DNA of 64,000 bases, from assembly GCA_002699585.1 (NCBI GenBank), contig PABP01000036.1:372788-436787 (forward strand), written 5' to 3'. Every line of letters starts with the position of its first letter. Within the stretch, counting starts at the first letter, position 1. The notes under the pieces were generated by a model. That model did no database searches, had not been told where the DNA came from, and worked only from the letters and a program-made list of their open reading frames with translations. The position numbers were made by a program, and so were the translations under genes. Origin of the DNA: Anaerolineaceae bacterium. GTDB taxonomy: Bacteria > Chloroflexota > Anaerolineae > Aggregatilineales > Phototrophicaceae. Positions 15,807 through 24,077 of this stretch are shown piece by piece.

Positions 15807-18155
15807 CTAACTTATCCCTGCTTTTGAGAAGAACGCCTTCTCGGTGATGACTGTTTCTTCGCCGCCGATGTCGAACGTACCTTCCAGCGGCAAATCCGCT
15901 GAGGAGGGGCCGACCATGACCTTGATCGCGCCCGGTGTCACGATATAGCGCATGTCGATGTCATAGTAGGCGAACTGATTGACGCTGACCTCGAAGGTGA
16001 CGGTCTTAGTTTCACCCGGTTCCAGGGATACACGCTTAAAGCCCTTGAGTTCCTTCAAGGGGCGGGTGACGTTGGCACGGGTGGTTTGCGTGTACAACTG
16101 CACGATTTCATCGCCAGCCACCGAACCTGTATTGGTGACATCAGCCTGAACAGTAACGGTGCTCCCAGCTTGTGCGCCTTCTGCCGCGATTTGCAGGTTA
16201 CCATATTCAAAGGTGGTATAGCTGAGGCCATAGCCAAATGGATACAACGGCTTGACGCTAGTCTCGACATAATCGATCTTCCACATGGAGCGCCCACCAG
16301 AGGGCTTGTGACCATAGAAAATCGGGATCTGACCAACGGCACGCGGGAAGGTCATCGGTAGTTTGCCACTGGGGTTGGCATCCCCAAACAGGACATCCGC
16401 CAGGGCTGCTGCGCCTTCTTCCGCCGGGAACCAGGCTTCCAGAATGGCCGGGATCTCTTCCGCGATCCAGCCGAGGGTCACTGGGCGGCCTGTCATCAGC
16501 ACCAGCACAATCGGCGTGCCCGTTTCATAGATGGCCTTGACCAGTTCCGGCTGAACGCCCGGTAGATCCAGTTCGGCGCGGTCGCGGGCTTCGCCAGAAG
16601 TACATTCATCGGTCAGGCCCGCTTTATCGCCCATCACCAGGATCGCCACTTCAGCATTTTTGGCGGCTTCTACGGCTGCGTCGAAACCATCGCGCGATTC
16701 GCTAATGACATCACAGCCCTGGGCATACGTGACCTGGGTCGTGTCGCTGACGGCGTCTTTGATGCCGCGCAAAATACTCACTGCGGGGATGAAATCATCC
16801 AGGGTCTTGACGGTGACGCCTTCCGGTGCGGGCAAGCCCATCGCGCTCTGAACATGGCTTTCGATCAGCGTTTCGATATGGGCCGGGTAAGTGTAATCAC
16901 CGAACAGGTTGCGGACGGTATCCGCATTGGGGCCGATAACCGCCAGTGAGGACAGCGACTTCGACAAGGGCAGCAAGCCGCCTTCGTTCCGTAAGAGGAC
17001 GATGGACTTCTGGGCCAGTTCACGGGCGACAGCACGGTCGTCAGGTGTATCAAATGCCACGACGCTGGCATCCACATACGGTTGCTCGAAGATACCCAGG
17101 CTGAACTTTTGGGCTAGCACGCGCCCGACAGCCCGGTCGATCAGGTCCATGCTGACGTAACCGCTTTCGACGGCTTCGCGCAGGGCCTCGCCGTAGCAAT
17201 CGGTATTCGGCAATTCCACGTCGATGCCGGCTTCCAGGGCAATTAACGCGGATTCCGCTTTGCTGCCACTGATGTAATGATGGCCTTCCAACATATTCAC
17301 AGCAAAGTAATCCGATACGACTGTACCGTCAAAGCCCCACTCATCGCGTAGAACGTCGTTCAGTAGGTGCTTATTGGCCGCACAAGGCACGCCATCCAGC
17401 TCATGATAGCCGTTCATGATGGAAGCCAGCCCAATTTCGCGCACGGCAGCTTCGAAGGGGTGCAGGTAGACTTCGCGTAGTTCGCGTTCCGGGAGGTGAG
17501 CTGGCGACCAATTCATGCCGCCCTCAGTCTGGCCATAGCCGACGAAATGCTTGCCAGTGGCGATAATGCCGGATTTGGGATCATCGCCCTGGATGCCTTT
17601 GATGTACGCTCCACCCATCTTAGAAACCAGATAGGGGTCTTCACCATAGGTTTCTTCAACGCGGCCCCAACGGGCATCGCGCGTGACGTCCAGCACCGGG
17701 GCCAGGGCGTGATGCCCACCGACCGAGCGCAACTGCTGACGGATGATGTCACCCATTGCTTCTGCCAGTTCGGGTTCCCAGGTAGCGGCCACGCCGATGG
17801 TCTGCGGGAAGACGGTTGCGCCGTTGGCCATATAGCCGGAGCAGCATTCTTCGTGGATGATGGCCGGGATCTTCAGGCGAGTGTTGTCAATAAGCCACTT
17901 CTGAATGGCGTTGTTGAGTTCAGCCGACTGCACTGGGGTTACGTTGCTGGCCCCACCGACGCGCGTCACATGCCCGATGCCATTGGGCATCAGCGCCGCC
18001 GCTTTGTCTAAGTCGAGCACGACCTCGTCAATTACCTGATGAACCCAGAAGCTACCTAATTGCGCTAGCTTCTCGTCCAAAGTCATTTGTTGCAACAAAT
18101 CGGAGACGCGCTCATTAATCGGGCGCGAAGCATCCTGATAAACAGGCGTTGTCAT
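15807..18155 (-). CDS. Beta-glucosidase, glycoside hydrolase family 3
   Basis: This 782-aa enzyme has the family-3 three-domain build: an N-terminal barrel with ATGKHFVGYGQTEGG and the nucleophile Asp in GTVVSDYFAVN, an alpha/beta sandwich domain (IAVIGPNAD-like LAVIGPNADTVRN, and the GxxPIVLVLMTGRP stretch), and a C-terminal fibronectin-like domain (GDEIVQLYTQ). It should release glucose (or xylose) from beta-linked oligosaccharides. The N-terminus has no signal peptide, so it is cytosolic. With GH42 and GH31 nearby it completes a set able to strip and cut xyloglucan-type oligosaccharides. It is monocistronic and ends at a palindrome plus terminator. Confidence 0.95.
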   Translation of the reverse strand: MTTPVYQDASRPINERVSDLLQQMTLDEKLAQLGSFWVHQVIDEVVLDLDKAAALMPNGIGHVTRVGGASNVTPVQSAELNNAIQKWLIDNTRLKIPAIIHEECCSGYMANGATVFPQTIGVAATWEPELAEAMGDIIRQQLRSVGGHHALAPVLDVTRDARWGRVEETYGEDPYLVSKMGGAYIKGIQGDDPKSGIIATGKHFVGYGQTEGGMNWSPAHLPERELREVYLHPFEAAVREIGLASIMNGYHELDGVPCAANKHLLNDVLRDEWGFDGTVVSDYFAVNMLEGHHYISGSKAESALIALEAGIDVELPNTDCYGEALREAVESGYVSMDLIDRAVGRVLAQKFSLGIFEQPYVDASVVAFDTPDDRAVARELAQKSIVLLRNEGGLLPLSKSLSSLAVIGPNADTVRNLFGDYTYPAHIETLIESHVQSAMGLPAPEGVTVKTLDDFIPAVSILRGIKDAVSDTTQVTYAQGCDVISESRDGFDAAVEAAKNAEVAILVMGDKAGLTDECTSGEARDRAELDLPGVQPELVKAIYETGTPIVLVLMTGRPVTLGWIAEEIPAILEAWFPAEEGAAALADVLFGDANPSGKLPMTFPRAVGQIPIFYGHKPSGGRSMWKIDYVETSVKPLYPFGYGLSYTTFEYGNLQIAAEGAQAGSTVTVQADVTNTGSVAGDEIVQLYTQTTRANVTRPLKELKGFKRVSLEPGETKTVTFEVSVNQFAYYDIDMRYIVTPGAIKVMVGPSSADLPLEGTFDIGGEETVITEKAFFSKAGIS

Positions 18156-18450
18156 AAAAATCCTCTCTTGGATAAGAAAATAGGTCTAATAGCATGGATC
18201 TGTGAATAAATCATGTAGGCGGTTACATTGCCATCAATACGAGTTTATACATCCTATCATATTACCTCATTTTGGTTCATTCCCATGTGACTTTTGCAAC
18301 CATTTTCGGCAGCACAGCATTGAGAAACAGTAAAATCTCAACCGATAAAAAACCAGGAACCTATTGTCGGTACACAGCGTACAAATATGCTATCCTGTCA
18401 GGATGTTCTCTTTATAGGCTGATTCAACGAAGATGCTAGGAATGAACACG

Positions 18451-19062
18451 ATGACCCCAGAATTCTTTTTCACATCATTGATTGTTGTGCTTGTCCCCGG
18501 AACAGGTGTGATCTATACGGTGACAACCGGTTTGACGCTCAAATGGCGGGCCGCACTGGCGGCAGCTTTTGGCTGCACGCTGGGTATTGTTCCGCATATT
18601 ATGGCCAGTATCTTAGGGCTGTCGGCGCTGATGAACATGAGCGCGCAGGTCTTTTCCATAATGAAGTTGGCTGGGGCCGTCTACTTAATTTATCTGGCAT
18701 GGCAGATGTGGCGTGAAGCCGGTACGCTGGAACTCAACCAGAAGACAACGGATACGAGCTTTCAGCAGATCATTTTACGGGCGATCACAGTCAATCTACT
18801 TAATCCCAAATTGACGATCTTCTTCTTCGCCTTTTTGCCCTTGTTCACTACGGAAGACGCCGCTTCACCCATGCTGGAAATGGTCCTCTTGAGTGCTATC
18901 TTTATGGCGCTGACGTTTATCGTATTCGCAGGTTATGGCATCATGGCCAGCGCTGTCAGAACCTACTTGATGAACTCCGTCAAAGCGGTGAAGCGTTTAC
19001 AGCGGACCTTCGCCGTCATACTCGCAGGCTTCGCTGTTGAGCTGGCATTGAGTGAGAATTAA
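18451..19062 (+). CDS. LysE/RhtB family amino-acid exporter
   Basis: The 203-aa membrane protein has about six hydrophobic helices and the family opening MTPEFFFTSLIVVLVPGTG (the TPGP-like motif here is VPGTG). LysE/RhtB proteins export amino acids or derivatives such as lysine, threonine or homoserine lactone. The start at 18451 is preferred because AGGA lies 9 bp upstream and family members begin at this point; upstream in-frame ATGs at 18433 and 18442 are alternatives. The gene stands alone between the GH3 gene, which is divergent, and the ABC operon. The substrate cannot be told. Confidence 0.85.
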   Translation: MTPEFFFTSLIVVLVPGTGVIYTVTTGLTLKWRAALAAAFGCTLGIVPHIMASILGLSALMNMSAQVFSIMKLAGAVYLIYLAWQMWREAGTLELNQKTTDTSFQQIILRAITVNLLNPKLTIFFFAFLPLFTTEDAASPMLEMVLLSAIFMALTFIVFAGYGIMASAVRTYLMNSVKAVKRLQRTFAVILAGFAVELALSEN

Positions 19063-19268
19063 TCGGATTTAGACAGCCTGTCCAATAGTCGCATGCGCCA
19101 TATTTTAGCCCGCCTGTGACTGAATTGGGTTAACAGAAAGGCCATGTGCTGGCTATTGTGTAATCCCGATGGAAGTTATGGATTATCCTTGTGCAGTTTC
19201 TTTAAGGGCATATCAAGCGATTCTTGTTATACTCCCGGTGTCTTAGACAACCTCATAGGAGGACCAAA

Positions 19269-20330
19269 GTGAACGTCAAAAGATCAACGTCGCTACTGAC
19301 CCTCGTCATGCTGCTGATCATCCCACTGATCTCTGTGCAGCTATCCGCCCAAGAAGAAACTCGCACCCTCGTCGTTTCCACATTCGGTTTTAATCAAGAC
19401 CTGATCGATAAGAACATCACTGAACCATTCGAAGAAATGTATAACGTCGATATCATTTATGAATCCGGCAATAATTCCGAACGTTTGGCCCGCTTAGAGG
19501 CAATGGGCGAAAATACGGAAGTTGATGTTATCCACTTTGCCGGGGCTTACGCCACACGCGCCAAAGTGCTCGGCCTGCTCCAGGAAATTGATGTTGATGC
19601 CCTTGAAAACTACGATGAACTCTACGAGTTCGCCCAGGACCCCCTCGGCGATCACATGGGTATTGGCCACGCTATCAACAGCCATGCACTGGTTTATCGC
19701 TCGGACCTGATCGAAGAACCGATTACATCATGGGCCGACCTGCTGCGTGAAGATGTCGCTGGCTTCGTCAGCGTACCGGAAATGTCGACGACATTCGGCC
19801 CGGCTAACATCATCATGCTGACGGCTGCGGCTGGCGGCGATCCGCTCGATCCTGAAGATTGGGAGATGGGCTGGGAACTGGTGCCGGACCTGGCCGACCA
19901 ACTGGTCACGACCTACACTCGTAGCTCGGAATTGATTGCCCTGTACCAGCAAGAAGAAGTCTGGTTCTCACCATACTCCAGCTTTGCACGTGGCAACCTG
20001 ATGGAAACAGGTGTCGAACTGGAATTCGTGATTCCTGAAGAAGGCGTCGTCGGCGACCCGATTGTCGTCAGCATCGTCAATGGCACGGAAAATGAGGACC
20101 TGGCCCTGGCTTACATCGACTTCATTATCTCAGAAGAAGTCCAGGAAGCCGAAGCGCTCGACCTGGTGGACTCCCCGACCAACATGAACGTGGAAGTCCC
20201 GGAAGACATCGCACAGTTGCTGACCTACGGCGAAGAGACCATCGATAGCCTGATCTTCATGGATCAGGAAGCGCTCAATGAGCTGCTCGATGAATGGCTG
20301 GAACGCTGGAACGAGATCATGCTTCAGTAA
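19269..20330 (+). CDS. PotD-like ABC transporter substrate-binding protein
   Basis: The 353-aa protein begins with a lysine/arginine pair and a signal peptide (LLTLVMLLIIPLISVQLSAQ). The mature part, TLVVSTFGFNQDLIDKNITEPFEE followed later by WADLL and SPYSSFARGN, fits the polyamine/iron/thiamine-type type-2 binding proteins. A GTG start at 19269 is chosen because AGGAGGA lies 5 bp upstream; the in-frame ATG at 19224 has none. It heads a four-gene importer with two permeases and an ATPase. Polyamine-type membership does not fix the ligand. The udp and ade genes just downstream make a nucleobase or nucleoside-related ligand an attractive guess. Confidence 0.85.
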   Translation: MNVKRSTSLLTLVMLLIIPLISVQLSAQEETRTLVVSTFGFNQDLIDKNITEPFEEMYNVDIIYESGNNSERLARLEAMGENTEVDVIHFAGAYATRAKVLGLLQEIDVDALENYDELYEFAQDPLGDHMGIGHAINSHALVYRSDLIEEPITSWADLLREDVAGFVSVPEMSTTFGPANIIMLTAAAGGDPLDPEDWEMGWELVPDLADQLVTTYTRSSELIALYQQEEVWFSPYSSFARGNLMETGVELEFVIPEEGVVGDPIVVSIVNGTENEDLALAYIDFIISEEVQEAEALDLVDSPTNMNVEVPEDIAQLLTYGEETIDSLIFMDQEALNELLDEWLERWNEIMLQ

Positions 20331-20343
20331 GTATGACATTGAT

Positions 20344-20377
20344 GCGGGTGGGGTGGCTGCCTCACCCGCGTTTGTTT
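20344..20377 (+). terminator. Hairpin between binding-protein and permease genes
   Basis: GCGGGTG (20344-20350) and CACCCGC (20363-20369) are exact reverse complements, followed by GTTTGTTT. It lies 13 bp after the binding-protein stop and 95 bp before the first permease. It probably terminates part of the transcripts, raising binding-protein levels relative to the membrane subunits. Confidence 0.6.
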
Positions 20378-20464
20378 ACCCCTCACTCGACGAAGCATCG
20401 AGAAAGGGGGCTTGAAACGACCCATCAGGTCTATTCAATATGAATTCGGGTAGATAGCAACACT

Positions 20465-21292
20465 ATGCGCCGAACTGTCTCCATACTGGTTTTACCAGCC
20501 CTGCTGTTCATCTTCATCTTCTTTGTGCTGCCTATCTTGTTCCTGCTGGCACAGAGCTTCCTGGACCCGGAAACGGGCCAACTGACCTTGACTGGCTATA
20601 TCGACTTCTTCCAGAAAGAAACCTCGCAGATTATCTATGTGCGTACGCTGCGGCTGGGCCTGACGATTACGCTCATCAATATTGTGCTGGCTTATCCGGC
20701 ATCGTATGTGCTGGCACGGATGCCTGCCCGACGGCGCACGATGGCTATGTCATTGGTCATTTTGCCGTTGATGACCAACCCGGTCGCGCGCACCTACGCC
20801 TGGTTGATTATCCTCGGACGGACGGGCCTGATTAACAACACCTTGCTTGGTCTGGGCCTGATTGAGCGCCCGGAGCGGCTGATCTATACCGAAGGCGCGA
20901 TTATTCTCGGCCTGACGCAGCTCTTTTTGCCGCTGATGATCCTGTCGCTGGTGAGCGCGATGGAGAACATCCCCAAAGATGTCGAGCAAGCCGCACGCAG
21001 CCTGGGGGCCAATGGCATTACGGCCTTCTTGCGCGTGATTGTGCCGCTATCCGCCGATGGGCTGGTGCTAGGGGCTACGCTGGTCTTCACCGGGTCGATT
21101 ACGGCTTACGTGACGCCTGTTATCCTGGGTGGCAACCGCATGCTGATGCTCTCTACGTTATTGCGGCAACGCTCGATGATGGCCTTCGATGAACAGGGGG
21201 CAACGGTGGTGGCTGTCGTCATGATCGTCACGGCGCTGGCTGTTAATTTGATCGTGCGCATGCTGCGCCCCAAACCCACAGCGCAGAGGTGA
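20465..21292 (+). CDS. PotB-like ABC transporter permease
   Basis: This 275-aa inner-membrane protein has six predicted helices, the first at residues 8-28 (LVLPALLFIFIFFVLPILFLL). The EAA loop that docks on the ATPase is VEQAARSLGANGITAFLRVI (about 177-196). It is the first of two permeases in the operon; four bases separate it from the second. Family comparison places it with PotB/CysT-type subunits. Confidence 0.9.
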   Translation: MRRTVSILVLPALLFIFIFFVLPILFLLAQSFLDPETGQLTLTGYIDFFQKETSQIIYVRTLRLGLTITLINIVLAYPASYVLARMPARRRTMAMSLVILPLMTNPVARTYAWLIILGRTGLINNTLLGLGLIERPERLIYTEGAIILGLTQLFLPLMILSLVSAMENIPKDVEQAARSLGANGITAFLRVIVPLSADGLVLGATLVFTGSITAYVTPVILGGNRMLMLSTLLRQRSMMAFDEQGATVVAVVMIVTALAVNLIVRMLRPKPTAQR

Positions 21293-21296
21293 ACTT

Positions 21297-22076
21297 ATGA
21301 AAATTTCGCGCTGGTATTACGTCAGCCTGGGGATCGTCTATTTCTTTCTACTCGGCCCCTTCCTGATTATTTTCGCCGCGTCATTCGGTGCGGAGTCCAC
21401 GTTATCGTTCCCGCCGAGGGGCTTCTCGCTGGACTGGTTCGCCAATATTTTTGCCAACGACAACTTCATCCGCAGCTTCTGGACCAGCCTGCAATTGGGC
21501 TTGCTCTCGACCTTTCTGTCGCTGCTGTTCGGCGTGCCGGTCGCTTACGCCCTGACGCACTTCGACTTCAAAGGTGCGGGACTTGTGGAAACCTTGTTTT
21601 CGCTGCCGATTCTGGTACCGGGGCTGGTCATCGGCCTGGCTATGCTGAACTTCTTCGTGCTGTTTGGCAAGTTCGATATGATGATGGGCTTGATGGCTGG
21701 GCATACGGCGATTCTGTTTCCATACAGTGTGCGGGTCGTTTCGGTGGCCCTGCGCAACCTGGACCCCGCCGTCGAGGAAGCTGCCGTTAACCTGGGCGCG
21801 AACCGCCTACGGACATTTTTGCTAATCGTGCTGCCCAATATCCGCGCCGGGATTGCCGCCGCGTTCATCCTGGGGTTCATTACGTCATTTAACAACGTAC
21901 CCGTGTCGGTCTATCTGAGCGCACCGGGCGTCAACACGCTGCCGATTGCCATGCTCAGTTACATGGAATACTACTTCGACCCGACGATTGCGGCGCTCTC
22001 GACGTTGTTGATTCTCTTCTCGCTTTTGCTGGTACAGGCCGCTGAGCGTGTGCTCGGCTTATCCCAATTTGTGTGA
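21297..22076 (+). CDS. PotC-like ABC transporter permease
   Basis: The 259-aa permease has six hydrophobic segments and an EAA loop VEEAAVNLGANRLRTFLLIV (about 160-179). The N-terminus KISRWYYVSLGIVYFFLLGP and SFPPRGFSLDWFANIF are typical of the second permease of polyamine-type importers. It lies 4 bp after the PotB-like gene and 14 bp before the ATPase, so translation is likely coupled. Confidence 0.9.
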   Translation: MKISRWYYVSLGIVYFFLLGPFLIIFAASFGAESTLSFPPRGFSLDWFANIFANDNFIRSFWTSLQLGLLSTFLSLLFGVPVAYALTHFDFKGAGLVETLFSLPILVPGLVIGLAMLNFFVLFGKFDMMMGLMAGHTAILFPYSVRVVSVALRNLDPAVEEAAVNLGANRLRTFLLIVLPNIRAGIAAAFILGFITSFNNVPVSVYLSAPGVNTLPIAMLSYMEYYFDPTIAALSTLLILFSLLLVQAAERVLGLSQFV

Positions 22077-22090
22077 GTAGTTTGTGACCT

Positions 22091-23143
22091 ATGCTGAAAA
22101 TTAACGATCTCCGTGTGGAATACGAAAAGGGCGTGCCAACGCTCGATCATTATGATCTGACGGTCAACGATGGCGAGTTGGTGTCGTTGTTGGGGCCAAG
22201 CGGCTGCGGCAAAACCACCACCCTGCGCGCTGTCGCTGGCTTTGTAGATACCGCAGGCGGCCATATCACCATTTCCGAGCGTGATGTGACCAAGATCCCA
22301 CCCAACAAGCGTGACATTGGGCTGGTGTTCCAGAGTTACGCCCTGTTCCCGCATTTGACCGTGTTCCAGAATGTCGCTTTCGGCCTGCGCATGCGGCGTA
22401 TCAGCAAGAAGGACCAGAAGAAGCGCGTCGATGAGGCCCTGCGGCTGGTCGATCTGGAAGGGCTGGACCAACGGCGTCCGGCGCAGCTTTCCGGTGGGCA
22501 GCAGCAGCGCGTGGCATTGGCGCGGGCGGTGGTCATCGAGCCGCAACTGCTTTTGCTGGACGAGCCACTCAGTAATCTGGATGCCAAACTGCGCGTCAAC
22601 ATGCGCACGGAAATCCGCAGGTTGCAGCAGCGCCTGAGCGTCACCACGCTGTATGTGACGCACGACCAGATCGAAGCGCTGGCAATTTCCGACCGCGTGG
22701 TGGTCATGAACCAGGGGCGCATTGAGCAGAGCGGCACGCCGGAAGAAATCTACAAGCAGCCGCAAACGCCCTTCGTCGCGGACTTCATGGGCTTCGAGAA
22801 CCATTTCGCGGGTACGGTTCGTGCTATCGCTGCTGATGCCATCGACGTGCAGGCCGCTGATACCACCTTCAAGGCCACGCAAGTCAGCGGCGATTTACGA
22901 GCTGGCGATGCGGTGTGGGTCTACTTCCGATCAGAGGCGGCCCAGCTTGCCACAGAAGCCACGCCCAACAGCCTGCCCGTGACGGTGCTACTGCGCACGT
23001 TCCAGGGCAACACCATTGAGTACGTTATCCAGAGCGATCTAGGCGAGTTCAAGGTGCGTATGCCGGAAGATCAGGTGCGCTTTGAGGCTGGCCCCGCTTA
23101 CCTGTCACTGAACCCTGACAGCCTGATTGTCATGCCGAAATAG
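22091..23143 (+). CDS. PotA-like ABC transporter ATPase
   Basis: The 350-aa ATPase energises the importer. Walker A is GPSGCGKTT (36-44), the Q-loop VFQSYALFPHLT, the signature LSGGQQQRVALARA, Walker B LLLLDEPLSNLD and the switch histidine in YVTHDQ. A C-terminal TOBE-type regulatory domain (about 245-350) follows. It closes the four-gene operon. The Q-loop with SYALFPHLTV is typical of the polyamine/Fe3+/sugar branch of importers. Confidence 0.93.
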   Translation: MLKINDLRVEYEKGVPTLDHYDLTVNDGELVSLLGPSGCGKTTTLRAVAGFVDTAGGHITISERDVTKIPPNKRDIGLVFQSYALFPHLTVFQNVAFGLRMRRISKKDQKKRVDEALRLVDLEGLDQRRPAQLSGGQQQRVALARAVVIEPQLLLLDEPLSNLDAKLRVNMRTEIRRLQQRLSVTTLYVTHDQIEALAISDRVVVMNQGRIEQSGTPEEIYKQPQTPFVADFMGFENHFAGTVRAIAADAIDVQAADTTFKATQVSGDLRAGDAVWVYFRSEAAQLATEATPNSLPVTVLLRTFQGNTIEYVIQSDLGEFKVRMPEDQVRFEAGPAYLSLNPDSLIVMPK

Positions 23144-23174
23144 TTGTTAGTGATTGTTTTTTAGTTGTTAGTCA

Positions 23175-23283
23175 GACCCCTCCCCTGTATCCCCTCCCCG
23201 AAGGAGAGGGGACAACAATGAGCGATGTTGGTCGCAAAAAAGGTATCCTTTCTCCTTCGAGAGAAGGACCGAGGATGGGGGTC
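23175..23283. repeat. Structured intergenic repeat, copy A (upstream of udp)
   Basis: This roughly 109-bp element begins GACCCCTCCCC and ends GGATGGGGGTC, giving imperfect terminal inverted repeats. Inside, CGAAGGAGA (23199-23207) pairs with TCTCCTTCG (23251-23259). Copy B at 25823-25932 has the same order of blocks (CCCCTCCCC, GGGAC, AAAGG-ATCCTTTC, GAGGAT-GG-GTC) but a different, still complementary inner arm. It lies between the ABC ATPase stop and the udp start. It may be a mobile palindromic element or act in the transcript. Confidence 0.7.
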
Positions 23284-23327
23284 ATGTAAGTTGTTAATCC
23301 GTAACCATCCCAACATGAGGACATCCT

Positions 23328-24077
23328 GTGACTGAAAAACCCGAAGTTCAGAAACATATCCGCTGTGTACCGGGTGATGTCGCCCGTTATGTGCTGCTAC
23401 CGGGCGATCCGGCGCGAGCGGAGCGCATCGCCAACCAGTTCGATGAGGCTGAGTTGGTCGCCCAGAATCGCGAATACACGATTTATACAGGCACGACGAA
23501 CGGTGTCGGCGTCAGTGTGTGCTCGACGGGCATCGGTGGACCCTCATCGGCCATCGCGATGGAAGAACTGATCAAAGTGGGTGCAGAGGTCTTCATCCGT
23601 GTCGGATCATCCGGCGGACGCCAGCCGCATATTCCTATTGGCTCACCCGTAATTGTGACCGCCGCCTATCGCGGTGAGGGTACCTCCGCCGCCTACCTGC
23701 CGCCGGAGTTCCCGGCTGTGGCTGACCTCGACGTGAGCAATGCGCTCATCCAGGCGGCCAAAGAACGCGGTGAGGACTGCTATTGGGGCGTCGGCTTTTC
23801 CAGAGATGCCTTTTATGTGCGCGACACAGACCTCAATGAACGCCTGAAAGATGCCGGTATTGTCGCTGCCGAAATGGAAGCCTCGGCCATGTTCATCATC
23901 GGGTCGGTGCGCGGCGTCCAGGTGGGCTGTGTCGTAGCGACCGACTCCAACATCTGGCTACCGCAGCAGCCCACCCTCGCAGAAAAAGAAGCGCTCTATT
24001 TTGAAGGCGAACACAAGGTCATCGCCATTGCCCTGCGCGCCGTGCAACTTCTGGATGCTGCCAAGGAGAACGCCTGA
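23328..24077 (+). CDS. udp: Uridine phosphorylase-like nucleoside phosphorylase
   Basis: The 249-aa enzyme splits a nucleoside with phosphate into base and ribose-1-phosphate. VLLPGDPARAERIA (about 22-35) is the phosphate/ribose site, STGIGGPSSAIAMEELI and FIRVGSSGGRQP are uridine-phosphorylase-type blocks, and AEMEASAMF carries the ribose-binding Glu-Met-Glu. The GTG start at 23328 is preceded by GAGGA. Its stop codon overlaps the ade start by one base (TGATG), so the two are translationally coupled. Pairing with adenine deaminase could mean purine rather than pyrimidine nucleosides are used; the sequence alone favours uridine. Confidence 0.85.
   Translation: MTEKPEVQKHIRCVPGDVARYVLLPGDPARAERIANQFDEAELVAQNREYTIYTGTTNGVGVSVCSTGIGGPSSAIAMEELIKVGAEVFIRVGSSGGRQPHIPIGSPVIVTAAYRGEGTSAAYLPPEFPAVADLDVSNALIQAAKERGEDCYWGVGFSRDAFYVRDTDLNERLKDAGIVAAEMEASAMFIIGSVRGVQVGCVVATDSNIWLPQQPTLAEKEALYFEGEHKVIAIALRAVQLLDAAKENA

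Noticed and set aside
21971..22882. Minus-strand open frame over the PotA-like gene
   Set aside because: Antisense to conserved Walker and signature motifs; no independent evidence.
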